39,185 nt of DNA, from positions 1-39,185 of the forward strand of contig JARLGF010000060.1 in the NCBI GenBank assembly GCA_031296165.1, given 5' to 3'. This stretch comes from Occallatibacter sp. Its GTDB lineage: Bacteria; Acidobacteriota; Terriglobia; Terriglobales; Acidobacteriaceae. Made by a program: the position numbers and the translations under genes. The notes under the pieces were generated by a model. That model saw nothing but the letters and a program-made list of their open reading frames with translations. It was not told where the DNA came from and made no database searches. This document shows, one piece after another, positions 16,407-24,435 of this stretch. The first letter of the stretch is position 1; each line of letters starts with the position of its first letter.

Positions 16407-16801
16407 AGATCGCAGCAGATACGAATGTTTTGCTGCGCGATGCCCTGCAAGACGACTCGGTACAGTCACGCTTGGCCAGGAAGGTTCTTGAGAGCGCTGA
16501 ACTCGTCGTCATCCCCGTACCTGTTCTGTGTGAATTCGTCTGGGTCTTGCGGCAAGCGTACAAAAGACCGGCCCTTGAAATCGCGAACTCTATTCGCGTA
16601 CTGATGGACAGCTCGAATGTAGTGATGAACCAGCCGGCTGTCGAGGCAGGCCTTGCGGTCCTCGATAAAGGCGGAGACTTCGCCGATGGAGCCATCGCCT
16701 ACGAAGGCCACTGGCTGGGCGCAGAGGAATTCGTCAGCTTCGACAAGCAAGCTGTCTCCCTCCTCCGCTCGCAAGGCAAACAAGCCCGCCTTCTGTCCTG
16801 A
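16403..16801 (+). CDS. vapC: PIN-domain ribonuclease toxin, VapC family
   Basis: A 132-residue PIN-domain protein; VapC toxins cleave specific tRNAs or rRNA and stop translation. The acidic metal-binding residues are in place: Asp6 in AADTNVLLR, Glu44 in LCEFVW, and Asp92 and Asp95 in GGDFADGAIA. FVSFDKQA follows at the end of the core. The length is normal. It starts within the antitoxin stop codon (ATGA). An open frame extends further upstream in this frame but overlaps the antitoxin and is not protein-like. No sign of inactivation. Its RNA target cannot be predicted. Confidence 0.92.
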   Translation: MKIAADTNVLLRDALQDDSVQSRLARKVLESAELVVIPVPVLCEFVWVLRQAYKRPALEIANSIRVLMDSSNVVMNQPAVEAGLAVLDKGGDFADGAIAYEGHWLGAEEFVSFDKQAVSLLRSQGKQARLLS

Positions 16802-16814
16802 AAGAGAAGCAGAT

Positions 16815-17552
16815 ATGAGGAACCGGAAAGTGATGCCAGGATCGCAAAGTGACAGTCGCAAATCTGCCGAGAATCCACCAATGCCATCCGTCCGCAAGAA
16901 GAACCGAGACCTAGCCCCCGATCGCATCGCCGCCATCCTCAAAGCCCTCGACGAAGCCTACCCCGAAGCCATCTGTGCGCTCACCCACAGCTCTCCCTGG
17001 GAACTCCTTGTCGCCACCATCCTCTCCGCTCAATGCACCGATGTCCGCGTCAACATGGTCACCCCGGAGCTCTTCCGCCGTTTTCCCACCCCGGAAGCCA
17101 TGGCCAAAGCAACCCTGCCCCAACTCGAAGCCCTCATCCGCACCACCGGCTTCTTCCACAACAAGGCCAAGTCCATTCAGGGCGCAGCCCGCAAGCTGAT
17201 CGACGACTTCAACGGACAGGTCCCGCAGACACTAGCGGAGCTAGTCACCATTCCCGGAGCCGCCCGCAAAACCGCCAACGTCGTCCTCGGCGTCTGTTTC
17301 GGCAAGGCTGAGGGCGTGGTCGTCGATACGCACGTCTTCCGCATTGCCCGCCGCCTCGGCCTCGCCAAGGGCGACACGCCCCAGAAGGTCGAGCAGGAAC
17401 TGATGCACATCCTTCCGCAAGACCGTTGGATCGCCTTCTCTCACCAGATCATTCACCATGGCCGCCAGGTCTGCGACGCCCGCAAGCCCAAGTGCGACCG
17501 CTGCAATCTCGAGCAACTCTGCCGCTCCAAAGACAAAACCTGGCAATCCTAG
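16815..17552 (+). CDS. nth: Endonuclease III (DNA glycosylase/AP lyase)
   Basis: Base-excision repair enzyme that removes oxidised pyrimidines and cleaves abasic sites. It has 245 residues, including an N-terminal extension of about 30. The helix-hairpin-helix IPGAARKTANVVL carries the catalytic Lys152. The second catalytic residue is Asp171 in VVDTHVFR. The C-terminal cluster C-x6-C-x2-C-x5-C (CDARKPKCDRCNLEQLC) binds the [4Fe-4S] cluster. The HhH loop reads PGAARK instead of the more usual PGVGRK, a mild variation. ATG 16815, 13 bases after the vapC stop, is used; MPGSQ further in is an alternative. Confidence 0.95.
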   Translation: MRNRKVMPGSQSDSRKSAENPPMPSVRKKNRDLAPDRIAAILKALDEAYPEAICALTHSSPWELLVATILSAQCTDVRVNMVTPELFRRFPTPEAMAKATLPQLEALIRTTGFFHNKAKSIQGAARKLIDDFNGQVPQTLAELVTIPGAARKTANVVLGVCFGKAEGVVVDTHVFRIARRLGLAKGDTPQKVEQELMHILPQDRWIAFSHQIIHHGRQVCDARKPKCDRCNLEQLCRSKDKTWQS

Positions 17553-17577
17553 CCCCTTGCCTCCAAACCCCTCTGCA

Positions 17578-17612
17578 ATTTGCAGATAATTACTCTTCCC
17601 AGGCGCACAATC
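17578..17612 (+). repeat. 35-bp dispersed repeat, family C, copy 1
   Basis: ATTTGCAGATAATTAC, a CT-rich bridge, then CAGGCGCACAATC. It matches 28962-28996 at 32 of 35 bases in the same orientation. This copy sits directly before a truncated transporter gene. Confidence 0.65.
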
Positions 17613-17619
17613 GTTCCAG

Positions 17620-18186
17620 TTGGTACAAGATTCTGACATTGCCTGGGTGACCATTGGCGGCGCGGTTCCGTTCATGGACCCCGGCGCCTATCGGCCTTAC
17701 CTGATCTTCCAGCTTGCGCAGGAGTATTACAAAACGCCGCTGCTCTATGACAAGTTCATGGGACAGTTGGTCTTCCCCGGTCCGAACCGTAACGTTGACG
17801 CGCTGGGCAAGCTCTATGACTTCCAACTGACCTATGAGCACAACGCACGCGCGCAGGCCAAGAAGAATCCCGACTTCCGTTACGTGGACTTACCCGCGGA
17901 GATCAACCTCTCCGACCCATCCAGAAATGACTATTACTCAAAGAACGCGGTAGTGGTTCTTCCCGGCCTGGAAACGCCAGGGAGCGTGCAGTCGATCCCC
18001 GTTCGCGCGGTCAGCAGTGTCGGGCGAGTCCGTCCGGATGCCCGTCCTGAGCCGGAGAGCAAGGAAATTCCAGTTTCGCGGCGGGTAGACGCCCACCATA
18101 ATCACAACCGTAAGGAACAGCTTCTCCAGGTTGAAGGGCCAAAACCCAGAGTGCAAACCTGGAAGCAATCGGCCGATCGTTATTGA
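17620..18186 (+). pseudogene. Remnant of a WtpA-like tungstate/molybdate-binding protein
   Basis: About residues 5-130 of this frame resemble the middle of WtpA-type periplasmic tungstate/molybdate-binding proteins: DPGAYRPYLIFQLAQEYY, then FQLTYEHNARAQAK, then FRYVDLPAEINLSDPSRNDYYS, a hallmark of the family. The normal protein is over 300 residues, so the signal peptide, the first lobe and the last 60 or so residues are absent. After residue 130 the frame continues into an Arg/Pro-rich tail unlike any binding protein. No permease or ATPase follows. It starts at a TTG without a clear ribosome site, just after a family C repeat. I read it as a decayed fragment left at a recombination junction. 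Confidence 0.65.
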
Positions 18187-18268
18187 TCCAACCTGCCCCG
18201 GAGATGCTCCAGTCAACGCCGGCCGAATGCCCTCGGGGCAATGTCGACTTGAATTGCGCATTTACCTC
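18187..18268. other. Non-coding tail between the wtpA remnant and the deacetylase promoter
   Basis: No gene is supported here. From about 18250 the sequence becomes markedly AT-richer than before, which looks like a junction between sequence of different origin. Confidence 0.4.
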
Positions 18269-18297
18269 TTGACAAGATTATCGTTTTATCGTACAAA
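18269..18297 (+). promoter_or_regulatory. Sigma70-type promoter of the deacetylase-receptor unit
   Basis: A perfect TTGACA box (18269-18274) is followed after 17 bases by TACAAA (18292-18297), predicting a transcript start near 18304 and a leader of about 138 bases. The leader holds two copies of GCTCGCGGCG (near 18320 and 18361), the first inside the palindrome GCCGCTCGCGGC, and the LacI-type palindrome. Confidence 0.55.
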
Positions 18298-18401
18298 TTT
18301 CCGAGTCTAATTTTCTGCCGCTCGCGGCGTAACCAAAGTGGATGATCGAAATATTCCGTCGCTCGCGGCGGGGTAATTCATCATTTTTTTATGTATATTT
18401 A

Positions 18402-18415
18402 TTAAAACGTTTGAA
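18402..18415. promoter_or_regulatory. LacI-family operator candidate
   Basis: TTAAAACGTTTGAA is a palindrome of the form TT-N-AAACGTTT-N-AA with the central CG typical of LacI/GalR-family operators. It lies 26 bases before the deacetylase start and about 100 bases after the predicted transcript start. The LacI regulator encoded at 23253 is the obvious candidate to bind it. Confidence 0.6.
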
Positions 18416-18441
18416 CCGGGAGTTTTAACTGAGGAGAGACG

Positions 18442-19548
18442 ATGACGATCAAGCCTTTAAAGATTTCGGGGGCGGCTGCCGCAATCGCTGCAGGCCTATT
18501 TTTCAATGCCCTCGCATTTTGTGGCTTTGCACAATCAGCCGTGCAAAATCCCACATATGCTGAAAAACTCGGCTGGAAAGCTGGAGATCGCGTCGTCATT
18601 ATTCACATCGACGACGGTGGCATGTCGCACGATTCGGACGTAGGGATTGAAAAAAGCCTCGACTATCATCTGGCCACATCCTTCAGCGTCATGATGCCCT
18701 GCCCGTGGGTGCCGGAGATTGTTCATTATATCCACGCACATCCTGGGGTCGATGCAGGCTTGCATCTGACTCTCACTTCAGAATGGGCTGAATATCGCTG
18801 GGGACCGGTTGCCGGACCTTCTGAAGTTCCGGGGCTCGTGGATAAAGAAGGTGCGCTCTGGAAATCTGCTGAAGAAACCGCGCAACATGCAAGTGCCGAC
18901 GAGTTTGAAAAAGAGATCCGCGCTCAGCTAAAACGGGCACGTAACATGGGATTCACTCCCACTCATCTTGATACGCATATGGGAACGGTATATGCGCGGC
19001 CTGACTACCTCGAACGTTATGTCAAGGTAGGCGTGGAAAATCACATTCCAATTATGTTTCCCGGCGGACACGATGCATTATTGGCGGAACAATTTCGCAA
19101 TGAGGCGATCGTGCGCCTGAAAGAGTCGGGGAAATGGGTGGAAGGAACTAAACTCCCTGAAGATCCGGCAATTGCACAAGCAAGATTGTTGGGACAAAAA
19201 GTCTGGGAATCCGGCTTACCGGTTCTAGATGATCTATATAACTTTAGCTACGACTGGAAATTTTCATCTGCACTACCTCCAACTGATGAAAATGTGCGCG
19301 CGTTCAAGGTTGGGAAATACAAAGAAGTGTTTCATCAACTCAAACCTGGTGTCACTCAGATCATTATTCATGCCACCGACACATCCGACTCATTCAAGTT
19401 CATTAGCAGCTCGGGAGTGACGAGGAGAGGTGATTTTCTGGCGATGACCAGCGCCGAACTGCGCGAGGCGGCGCAGAAGGATGGTCTGATTTTAACTACA
19501 TGGAGGGAACTCCAGGAACGGCGTGATCGTGTCAGTACAAAACAATAG
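18442..19548 (+). CDS. Exported ChbG/YdjC-like carbohydrate deacetylase
   Basis: A 368-residue protein with a signal peptide (residues 1-31, ending in CGFAQS). It resembles the YdjC/ChbG deacetylase fold; E. coli ChbG removes an acetyl group from chitobiose-type oligosaccharides using a divalent metal. Candidate catalytic and metal residues are Asp57-Asp58 in HIDDGGMSH, His108 in GLHLTL, and His175 and His179 in THLDTHMG. A C-terminal segment returns to the core (TQIIIHATDTSDSF). It is longer than cytoplasmic ChbG (about 250) and is exported. GAGGAGAG precedes the ATG by 4 bases. It is 58 bases before the TonB receptor, with a LacI-type operator in its leader. Base composition is AT-richer than the surroundings. 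The fold is likely; the acetyl-sugar substrate is inferred. Confidence 0.8.
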   Translation: MTIKPLKISGAAAAIAAGLFFNALAFCGFAQSAVQNPTYAEKLGWKAGDRVVIIHIDDGGMSHDSDVGIEKSLDYHLATSFSVMMPCPWVPEIVHYIHAHPGVDAGLHLTLTSEWAEYRWGPVAGPSEVPGLVDKEGALWKSAEETAQHASADEFEKEIRAQLKRARNMGFTPTHLDTHMGTVYARPDYLERYVKVGVENHIPIMFPGGHDALLAEQFRNEAIVRLKESGKWVEGTKLPEDPAIAQARLLGQKVWESGLPVLDDLYNFSYDWKFSSALPPTDENVRAFKVGKYKEVFHQLKPGVTQIIIHATDTSDSFKFISSSGVTRRGDFLAMTSAELREAAQKDGLILTTWRELQERRDRVSTKQ

Positions 19549-19606
19549 TTGTATACACACGATTTAGCCATCACAACCCGAATGATATCCAACTAAGGAG
19601 GAGGAA

Positions 19607-22600
19607 ATGATGCATTACCAGTTCACGCGAAATATAGGACGATTCCTGAGCTATGTGGCTTGTGTCCTCATGCTGCTCGTTGGGATTACAACCTTTGCTC
19701 AAAATACTGGAACCATTTCTGGCACCGTCCGCGATTCAGCGGGGAAGGTGATCGTTGGCGCAAAGGTCAACGTTTATGACTTGCAGCACAATTCTGTAGT
19801 GCGTGCGCTCACAACCACTTCATCGGGAACATATGCAGCATTTGACTTGATTACTTCAGACTATCGGGTTAGCGCTGAAATGGATGGTTTCAGCAAGGCC
19901 ACCGTTGACCATATCGCGCTCCATATCCATGATGAATTGGCCATCGACCTGACGCTTAAGGTTGGCAATGTCCAGGAAACTGTAACGGTCGAAGCACCAA
20001 CAGTCGAGATCGAGACTGCAAGTTCATCTGGTTCGACATTAGTTAATGCCACGCAGGTGATTGATTTACCGCTCAACACAAGAAATTTCACTCAATTGAC
20101 TGGAATTCAACCCGGCGTCTCCAGTTCGGGTGGCGCCGGAGGAGTCTCGATTTCCGTCAACGGCCAGCGGAGCACTGCGAATGGCTGGACTACTGATGGC
20201 GGTGACACAGTCAGTCGGGGTGCCAATACGAGTATTCTCATACAACCAAGTATTGATTCAATCGCCGAATTTAAAACCCAACGCAATACCTACAGCGCCG
20301 AATATGGACACAATGCCAGCGGCCAGGTTGATGTTGTCACAAAATCGGGAACTTCAACGTTTCACGGAAGTGCATACGAGTTCTTCCGTAACGATGTTCT
20401 CGATGGAAATAATTACTTCAATAACCTGGTTGGTGCAGCCCGTCCTCCGCTTCGGTATAACGACTTTGGTTATACATTGGGTGGACCAATCATGATTCCT
20501 CATACGTATAACCAAAAGAAAGATAAATCTTTCTTCTTCTTCTCACAGGAATTCAATCGCATCGTTAACTTCGGAACTTCTTCTCTTTCAGGCGATCCAA
20601 CTGAATTGGAGTTGAAAGGCGTCTTCCCTAATGGGACGCAGCTTTCCAAACTCAACTCCACGGCACAGGCGTATGTGAAAGACGTTTTTTCAAAGATACC
20701 GCGGCCCAACAATCCGTCCGATGCAAACGGGTTGATTTTTACGTCACGTGACTACCAGGCTCCGCATCAAGAAATTCTGCGCATTGATCACACTTTAACG
20801 CCAAATATTTCAGCGTTTTTCAAATTTGAAAATGACAGCAAGTCGGATGATAATCCGGGGGGCGGTTTCCCTGGCGTGAATAACCATCGCGATTATGGTA
20901 GCGGCAGGCAGATGGTGGCGCGCGCTACCTGGATTAAGTCGCCGACGCTGCTTTTCGACGTTAGCTATGCATATACGAGGGGCATAAGTCACCAGACGCC
21001 GGTTGGCTATATGAGTACATCTGTTTCGACAGATGTTATACCGACCATGACTTTGCCTTATACTTCCACATTGGGTCGTCTTCCTGAGATTTCTTTTGAT
21101 GGCGGTACGTCGCTGGATACAAATGGGCCATACAACAACTATGACTACATGCACAGCGTTGCAATCAATGTGTCTAAGTTGCTTGGCAGGCATTCTCTGC
21201 GCGCTGGAGTCGTTTATTATTATTATAGAAAAACAGAGAATGTCGCATCCTACAACGAAGGCGAATTCGATTTTACGAATTCTGTTATTACTTCCTCATG
21301 TAAGAAAAGCTCGGCAAGTTTCGAGCTGTCTTTTTGTAATTTCCTGACGGGATCTGCCACCCAGTTTATCCAACTTTCAAAAGACAGCATTGCCAATGTA
21401 ATTACCAACCAGCCGGAAGCTTACATCCAGGACAACTGGACGGTCACGCCGCGCCTGACTATTAATGCCGGCATCCGCTACTCGTGGCCCCAACCGCCAT
21501 TTTCCGGTAACCATGAGCTCACTAACTTTTACCCACAATCGTATAATTCTGCTTACGCGCCCACAATGAATACTGTAGATGGTTTTGCAGGTACGCTCTG
21601 CATAACAGGAGGTATATATTGCGATTCAGGCAAGTCTCCCAATAGCAACTATAGCAAGACCAATGGAATTATCATTGGAGACAACAACTCTCCATGGAAT
21701 TCACGGGTTTCTCCTCAGCCATGGCATGACTTTGCTCCGCGCGTAGGCTTCTCGTTCGATGTATTCGGAGACGGCAAAACGGCATTGCGCGGCGGCTATG
21801 GACTTGTCTATGACACCACGCTGTACGGTACCTACGAACAAAGCATATTGGCCAATCCTCCCTATGCGCAGCTTGCGATAATGGAAACCACCGCTTACGG
21901 TGTTACCTCTTTCAGCAATCCTTCCAGCGGAACGAATTATGGCCTCATTCCGCGTCCCTTGTATGCAACCTCAACGCAAACTTCAATTCCATACGCGCAA
22001 CAATTTAGCCTCGGAGTCGAGCAGCAGCTTGCAAAAAATCTCATTGCTAAACTTTCCTATGTCGGTTCGACAGGAACACATTTGATCGGTGCCGTCGATC
22101 TAAATCAACCGAAGCCGGGAGCCTATATTTCTGCTGGAATTGCGAAGGCTGATGGCATTACCAGTAGCAACACAATTGCATTGAATCTCGTACGTCCATA
22201 TATCGGATATACGGCGATTGATGCCGTTGTTCCGTGGTTTACATCGAACTATCACTCCTTGCAAAGTCAACTGCAAAAACGTTTTGCCGACAGCTCCTTG
22301 ATCGATTTGAATTACACGTGGTCACGGAACATGACGACAAATCAGTCCGATCGGGATGCGGGAATTCAGAATTTGTACGACATGCGAGCAGATTATGGAC
22401 GTGCCGCATTTGATCGCCGTCATATCTTCTCTGCTGATTTTGTGTACACACTTCCGATGTACCGCAACGCACATGACTGGCAGGCAATCGCTGCTAAGAA
22501 TTGGCAAGTGGGAGGAATGGTGTATGCCAATTCAGGTCCCCCTGCTACGCCACATTACTATTTCAATTCGAGTACGCTTGCAAGCGCCGATCCTGCCGGA

Positions 22601-22987
22601 TTAGGACTGCTGGATTCAGACAGTTCTGCACACGCAATGATGAGACCGGATCAGATTTCCAATCCTAATTCGGGTGCTCCTCATACTCGTACCAAGTGGT
22701 TCAATACGGATGCCTATGCCAACATACCTGCAGGGCAAATCCGCCCAGGAAATGCTACTGTCGGAGGAATCAATGCTCCTGGCTCCTTCCGCGTAGACCT
22801 TGCTATTTACAAATCGTTTGATCTTCCGAAAACAGCAAAATTACAATTTCGGGCGGAAGCAACCAACGTATTCAACCACACCAACTTCGGCGGTATTCAG
22901 ACTAGTGCTTTGAGCAACTCATTTGGTCAAGTAACTAGTGCTGGTGACCCCCGCATTATGCAACTATCTGGTCGCATCTCCTTTTAA
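19607..22987 (+). CDS. TonB-dependent receptor, Oar-like, with carboxypeptidase-regulatory domain
   Basis: An 1126-residue outer-membrane transporter of the size typical of acidobacterial Oar-like receptors. In order: signal peptide (1-31, ending TTFAQ); carboxypeptidase-D regulatory-like domain (about 33-112, GTISGTVRDSAGKVIVGAKV); plug domain (about 115-235, with DLPLNTRNFTQLTGIQPGV and NGQRSTANGWTTDGG); then a long beta-barrel. The last residues, QLSGRISF, end in the terminal Phe expected of a barrel. AAGGAGGAGG lies just before the ATG. It follows the deacetylase by 58 bases and is followed by a terminator. It probably imports an oligosaccharide, powered by TonB/ExbBD. Codon use is clearly less GC-rich than in LacI and GH2 downstream. 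Confidence 0.93.
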   Translation: MMHYQFTRNIGRFLSYVACVLMLLVGITTFAQNTGTISGTVRDSAGKVIVGAKVNVYDLQHNSVVRALTTTSSGTYAAFDLITSDYRVSAEMDGFSKATVDHIALHIHDELAIDLTLKVGNVQETVTVEAPTVEIETASSSGSTLVNATQVIDLPLNTRNFTQLTGIQPGVSSSGGAGGVSISVNGQRSTANGWTTDGGDTVSRGANTSILIQPSIDSIAEFKTQRNTYSAEYGHNASGQVDVVTKSGTSTFHGSAYEFFRNDVLDGNNYFNNLVGAARPPLRYNDFGYTLGGPIMIPHTYNQKKDKSFFFFSQEFNRIVNFGTSSLSGDPTELELKGVFPNGTQLSKLNSTAQAYVKDVFSKIPRPNNPSDANGLIFTSRDYQAPHQEILRIDHTLTPNISAFFKFENDSKSDDNPGGGFPGVNNHRDYGSGRQMVARATWIKSPTLLFDVSYAYTRGISHQTPVGYMSTSVSTDVIPTMTLPYTSTLGRLPEISFDGGTSLDTNGPYNNYDYMHSVAINVSKLLGRHSLRAGVVYYYYRKTENVASYNEGEFDFTNSVITSSCKKSSASFELSFCNFLTGSATQFIQLSKDSIANVITNQPEAYIQDNWTVTPRLTINAGIRYSWPQPPFSGNHELTNFYPQSYNSAYAPTMNTVDGFAGTLCITGGIYCDSGKSPNSNYSKTNGIIIGDNNSPWNSRVSPQPWHDFAPRVGFSFDVFGDGKTALRGGYGLVYDTTLYGTYEQSILANPPYAQLAIMETTAYGVTSFSNPSSGTNYGLIPRPLYATSTQTSIPYAQQFSLGVEQQLAKNLIAKLSYVGSTGTHLIGAVDLNQPKPGAYISAGIAKADGITSSNTIALNLVRPYIGYTAIDAVVPWFTSNYHSLQSQLQKRFADSSLIDLNYTWSRNMTTNQSDRDAGIQNLYDMRADYGRAAFDRRHIFSADFVYTLPMYRNAHDWQAIAAKNWQVGGMVYANSGPPATPHYYFNSSTLASADPAGLGLLDSDSSAHAMMRPDQISNPNSGAPHTRTKWFNTDAYANIPAGQIRPGNATVGGINAPGSFRVDLAIYKSFDLPKTAKLQFRAEATNVFNHTNFGGIQTSALSNSFGQVTSAGDPRIMQLSGRISF

Positions 22988-22994
22988 TCGTTTT

Positions 22995-23034
22995 ACCTGG
23001 AGACGTTGCAAGTTTGCGTCTCCAGGTACTTTTA
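22995..23034 (+). terminator. Rho-independent terminator after the TonB receptor
   Basis: ACCTGGAGACG (22995-23005) pairs perfectly with CGTCTCCAGGT (23017-23027) across an 11-base loop and is followed by ACTTTTAC. It ends the deacetylase-receptor unit 8 bases after the stop codon, so lacI has its own promoter in the 220 bases that follow. Confidence 0.85.
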
Positions 23035-23252
23035 CACAAAGTTGGCTAACATGATCATCGTTGAGCTAAAGACAAGGAAAGATCGTCCGGCCTTGCCGGG
23101 GATACTTAACCGTCTACTTTGAATAGCAAAAGATAATAAGCTAATCTTGAATCAATCGCATCTAGCGTCATGCAGCAAATTCCATCGTGTAGCTATTCGC
23201 GCTTACGTACGCCTTGGGACTTGGCGGAAGAGAGAGATGTGCAGGAGGTAAC

Positions 23253-24347
23253 TTGTCGCAACATAAGTCCGGACATGTAACACTGACAGATGTAGCGCAG
23301 GCCTGCGGCCTCTCTGTCTCCACCGTTTCCATCGTGTTGAACAAGGCGCCGCTTTCAAAGAATGTCGCCGAAAAAACACGTCAGCAGGTTCGTGCTACCG
23401 CGAAGAAGCTCGGCTACCATCCCGACGCCTTCGCGCGCTCGCTGCGGCGCAGGTGCAGTCAGACCATCGGCGTGCTGGCCTACGATCTATCCGATCCCTA
23501 TTGCTTCCCAGTTGTGCGCGGTATCCAGGAAGGCCTGCAGCCGGTTAACTATCTGCCAATGCTGATGGACGCGCAAACACGCAGAGATCTGTTCGACAAC
23601 TATCTGCAGATGCTCCTGGAACAACGGGCCGAGGGCGTGATCGTGGTGGCCAACTGGGTCTTCGACGAAGCCAACTTGTTGAACGATGTGAGAAAGAACA
23701 ACGTTCCAGTGGTTATCGTAAGCCGTGACCTCACGGATTTCGGCGTAAGTTCAATTCTGGTGGACAACGAGGAAGGCGGAGTCATGGCGCTCCGCTACTT
23801 ATATGACCTGGGGCACCGCAAGATTGCGGTGATTCGCGGACCTGAAGAGCTGTTTGACAGCGAGCCACGCTGGGCCGGCGTGCAAAGAGCCGCCAGCGAG
23901 ACCGGCATCCACCTTGACCCGCGCCTGGTACTGCAATTGCCCAGCATGGTGGACCCTATGTCCGGCTTTGAAGGCGGACTGGGCTGCACACGCCAGATGC
24001 TGCAGACTGGGCACAAGTTTACAGCGGTACTGGCGTTTGACGATCTGACCGCGCTAGGCGTAGTGCGCGGCTTGAATGAGGCCGGGCTGCGTGTACCGGA
24101 GGATTGCTCTGTAATGGGATTCGACGACGTGCTTCCGGCAGCGGTTGCCACGCCAGGAATCACCACAATTAGTCAGCCGCTGGGCAAAATGGGAATATTG
24201 GCGGCCGAGTGGACGGTCAAGGCAATTGAGTCTCTCGATCAGCAGCAGGTGCAAAAGCCAGTGCTGCATTATGCGCCACTGAAACTGGTGGAGAGAATGT
24301 CTACCGCTCGGCTAGGCAGGAAAAGAAAAACAGAGCGCAACGGATAG
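23253..24347 (+). CDS. LacI/GalR family transcriptional regulator
   Basis: A 364-residue repressor. The start is taken as TTG 23253, four bases after AGGAGG; the frame is open to an earlier TTG (23214) with no ribosome site. The N-terminal helix-turn-helix and hinge are classical: VTLTDVAQACGLSVSTVSIVLN, then LGYHPDAFARSLRR. The periplasmic-binding-protein-like ligand domain follows from residue 60 (TIGVLAYDLSDPYCFPVVRGIQEG), with the conserved FDDVLPAAVATPGITTISQP near residue 290. It is next to a GH2 enzyme and downstream of a TonB receptor/deacetylase pair whose leader carries a LacI-type palindrome. It probably senses a sugar released by this locus. The C-terminus is basic (GRKRKTERNG). 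Confidence 0.93.
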   Translation: MSQHKSGHVTLTDVAQACGLSVSTVSIVLNKAPLSKNVAEKTRQQVRATAKKLGYHPDAFARSLRRRCSQTIGVLAYDLSDPYCFPVVRGIQEGLQPVNYLPMLMDAQTRRDLFDNYLQMLLEQRAEGVIVVANWVFDEANLLNDVRKNNVPVVIVSRDLTDFGVSSILVDNEEGGVMALRYLYDLGHRKIAVIRGPEELFDSEPRWAGVQRAASETGIHLDPRLVLQLPSMVDPMSGFEGGLGCTRQMLQTGHKFTAVLAFDDLTALGVVRGLNEAGLRVPEDCSVMGFDDVLPAAVATPGITTISQPLGKMGILAAEWTVKAIESLDQQQVQKPVLHYAPLKLVERMSTARLGRKRKTERNG

Positions 24348-24435
24348 AGGAGCCGCTTCGGAGACTTTATCTGTTGCACGACCCCGGACGGCTTTGTTGG
24401 TCTGCTCCGGTCCATGAAAGGAAGTGCTGGTGTAT

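Noticed and set aside
17938..18261. 107-codon minus-strand frame opposite the wtpA remnant, with a hydrophobic LFLTVVIMVGVYPP stretch
   Set aside because: A single hydrophobic segment without family signature or ribosome site; likely chance in decayed sequence.
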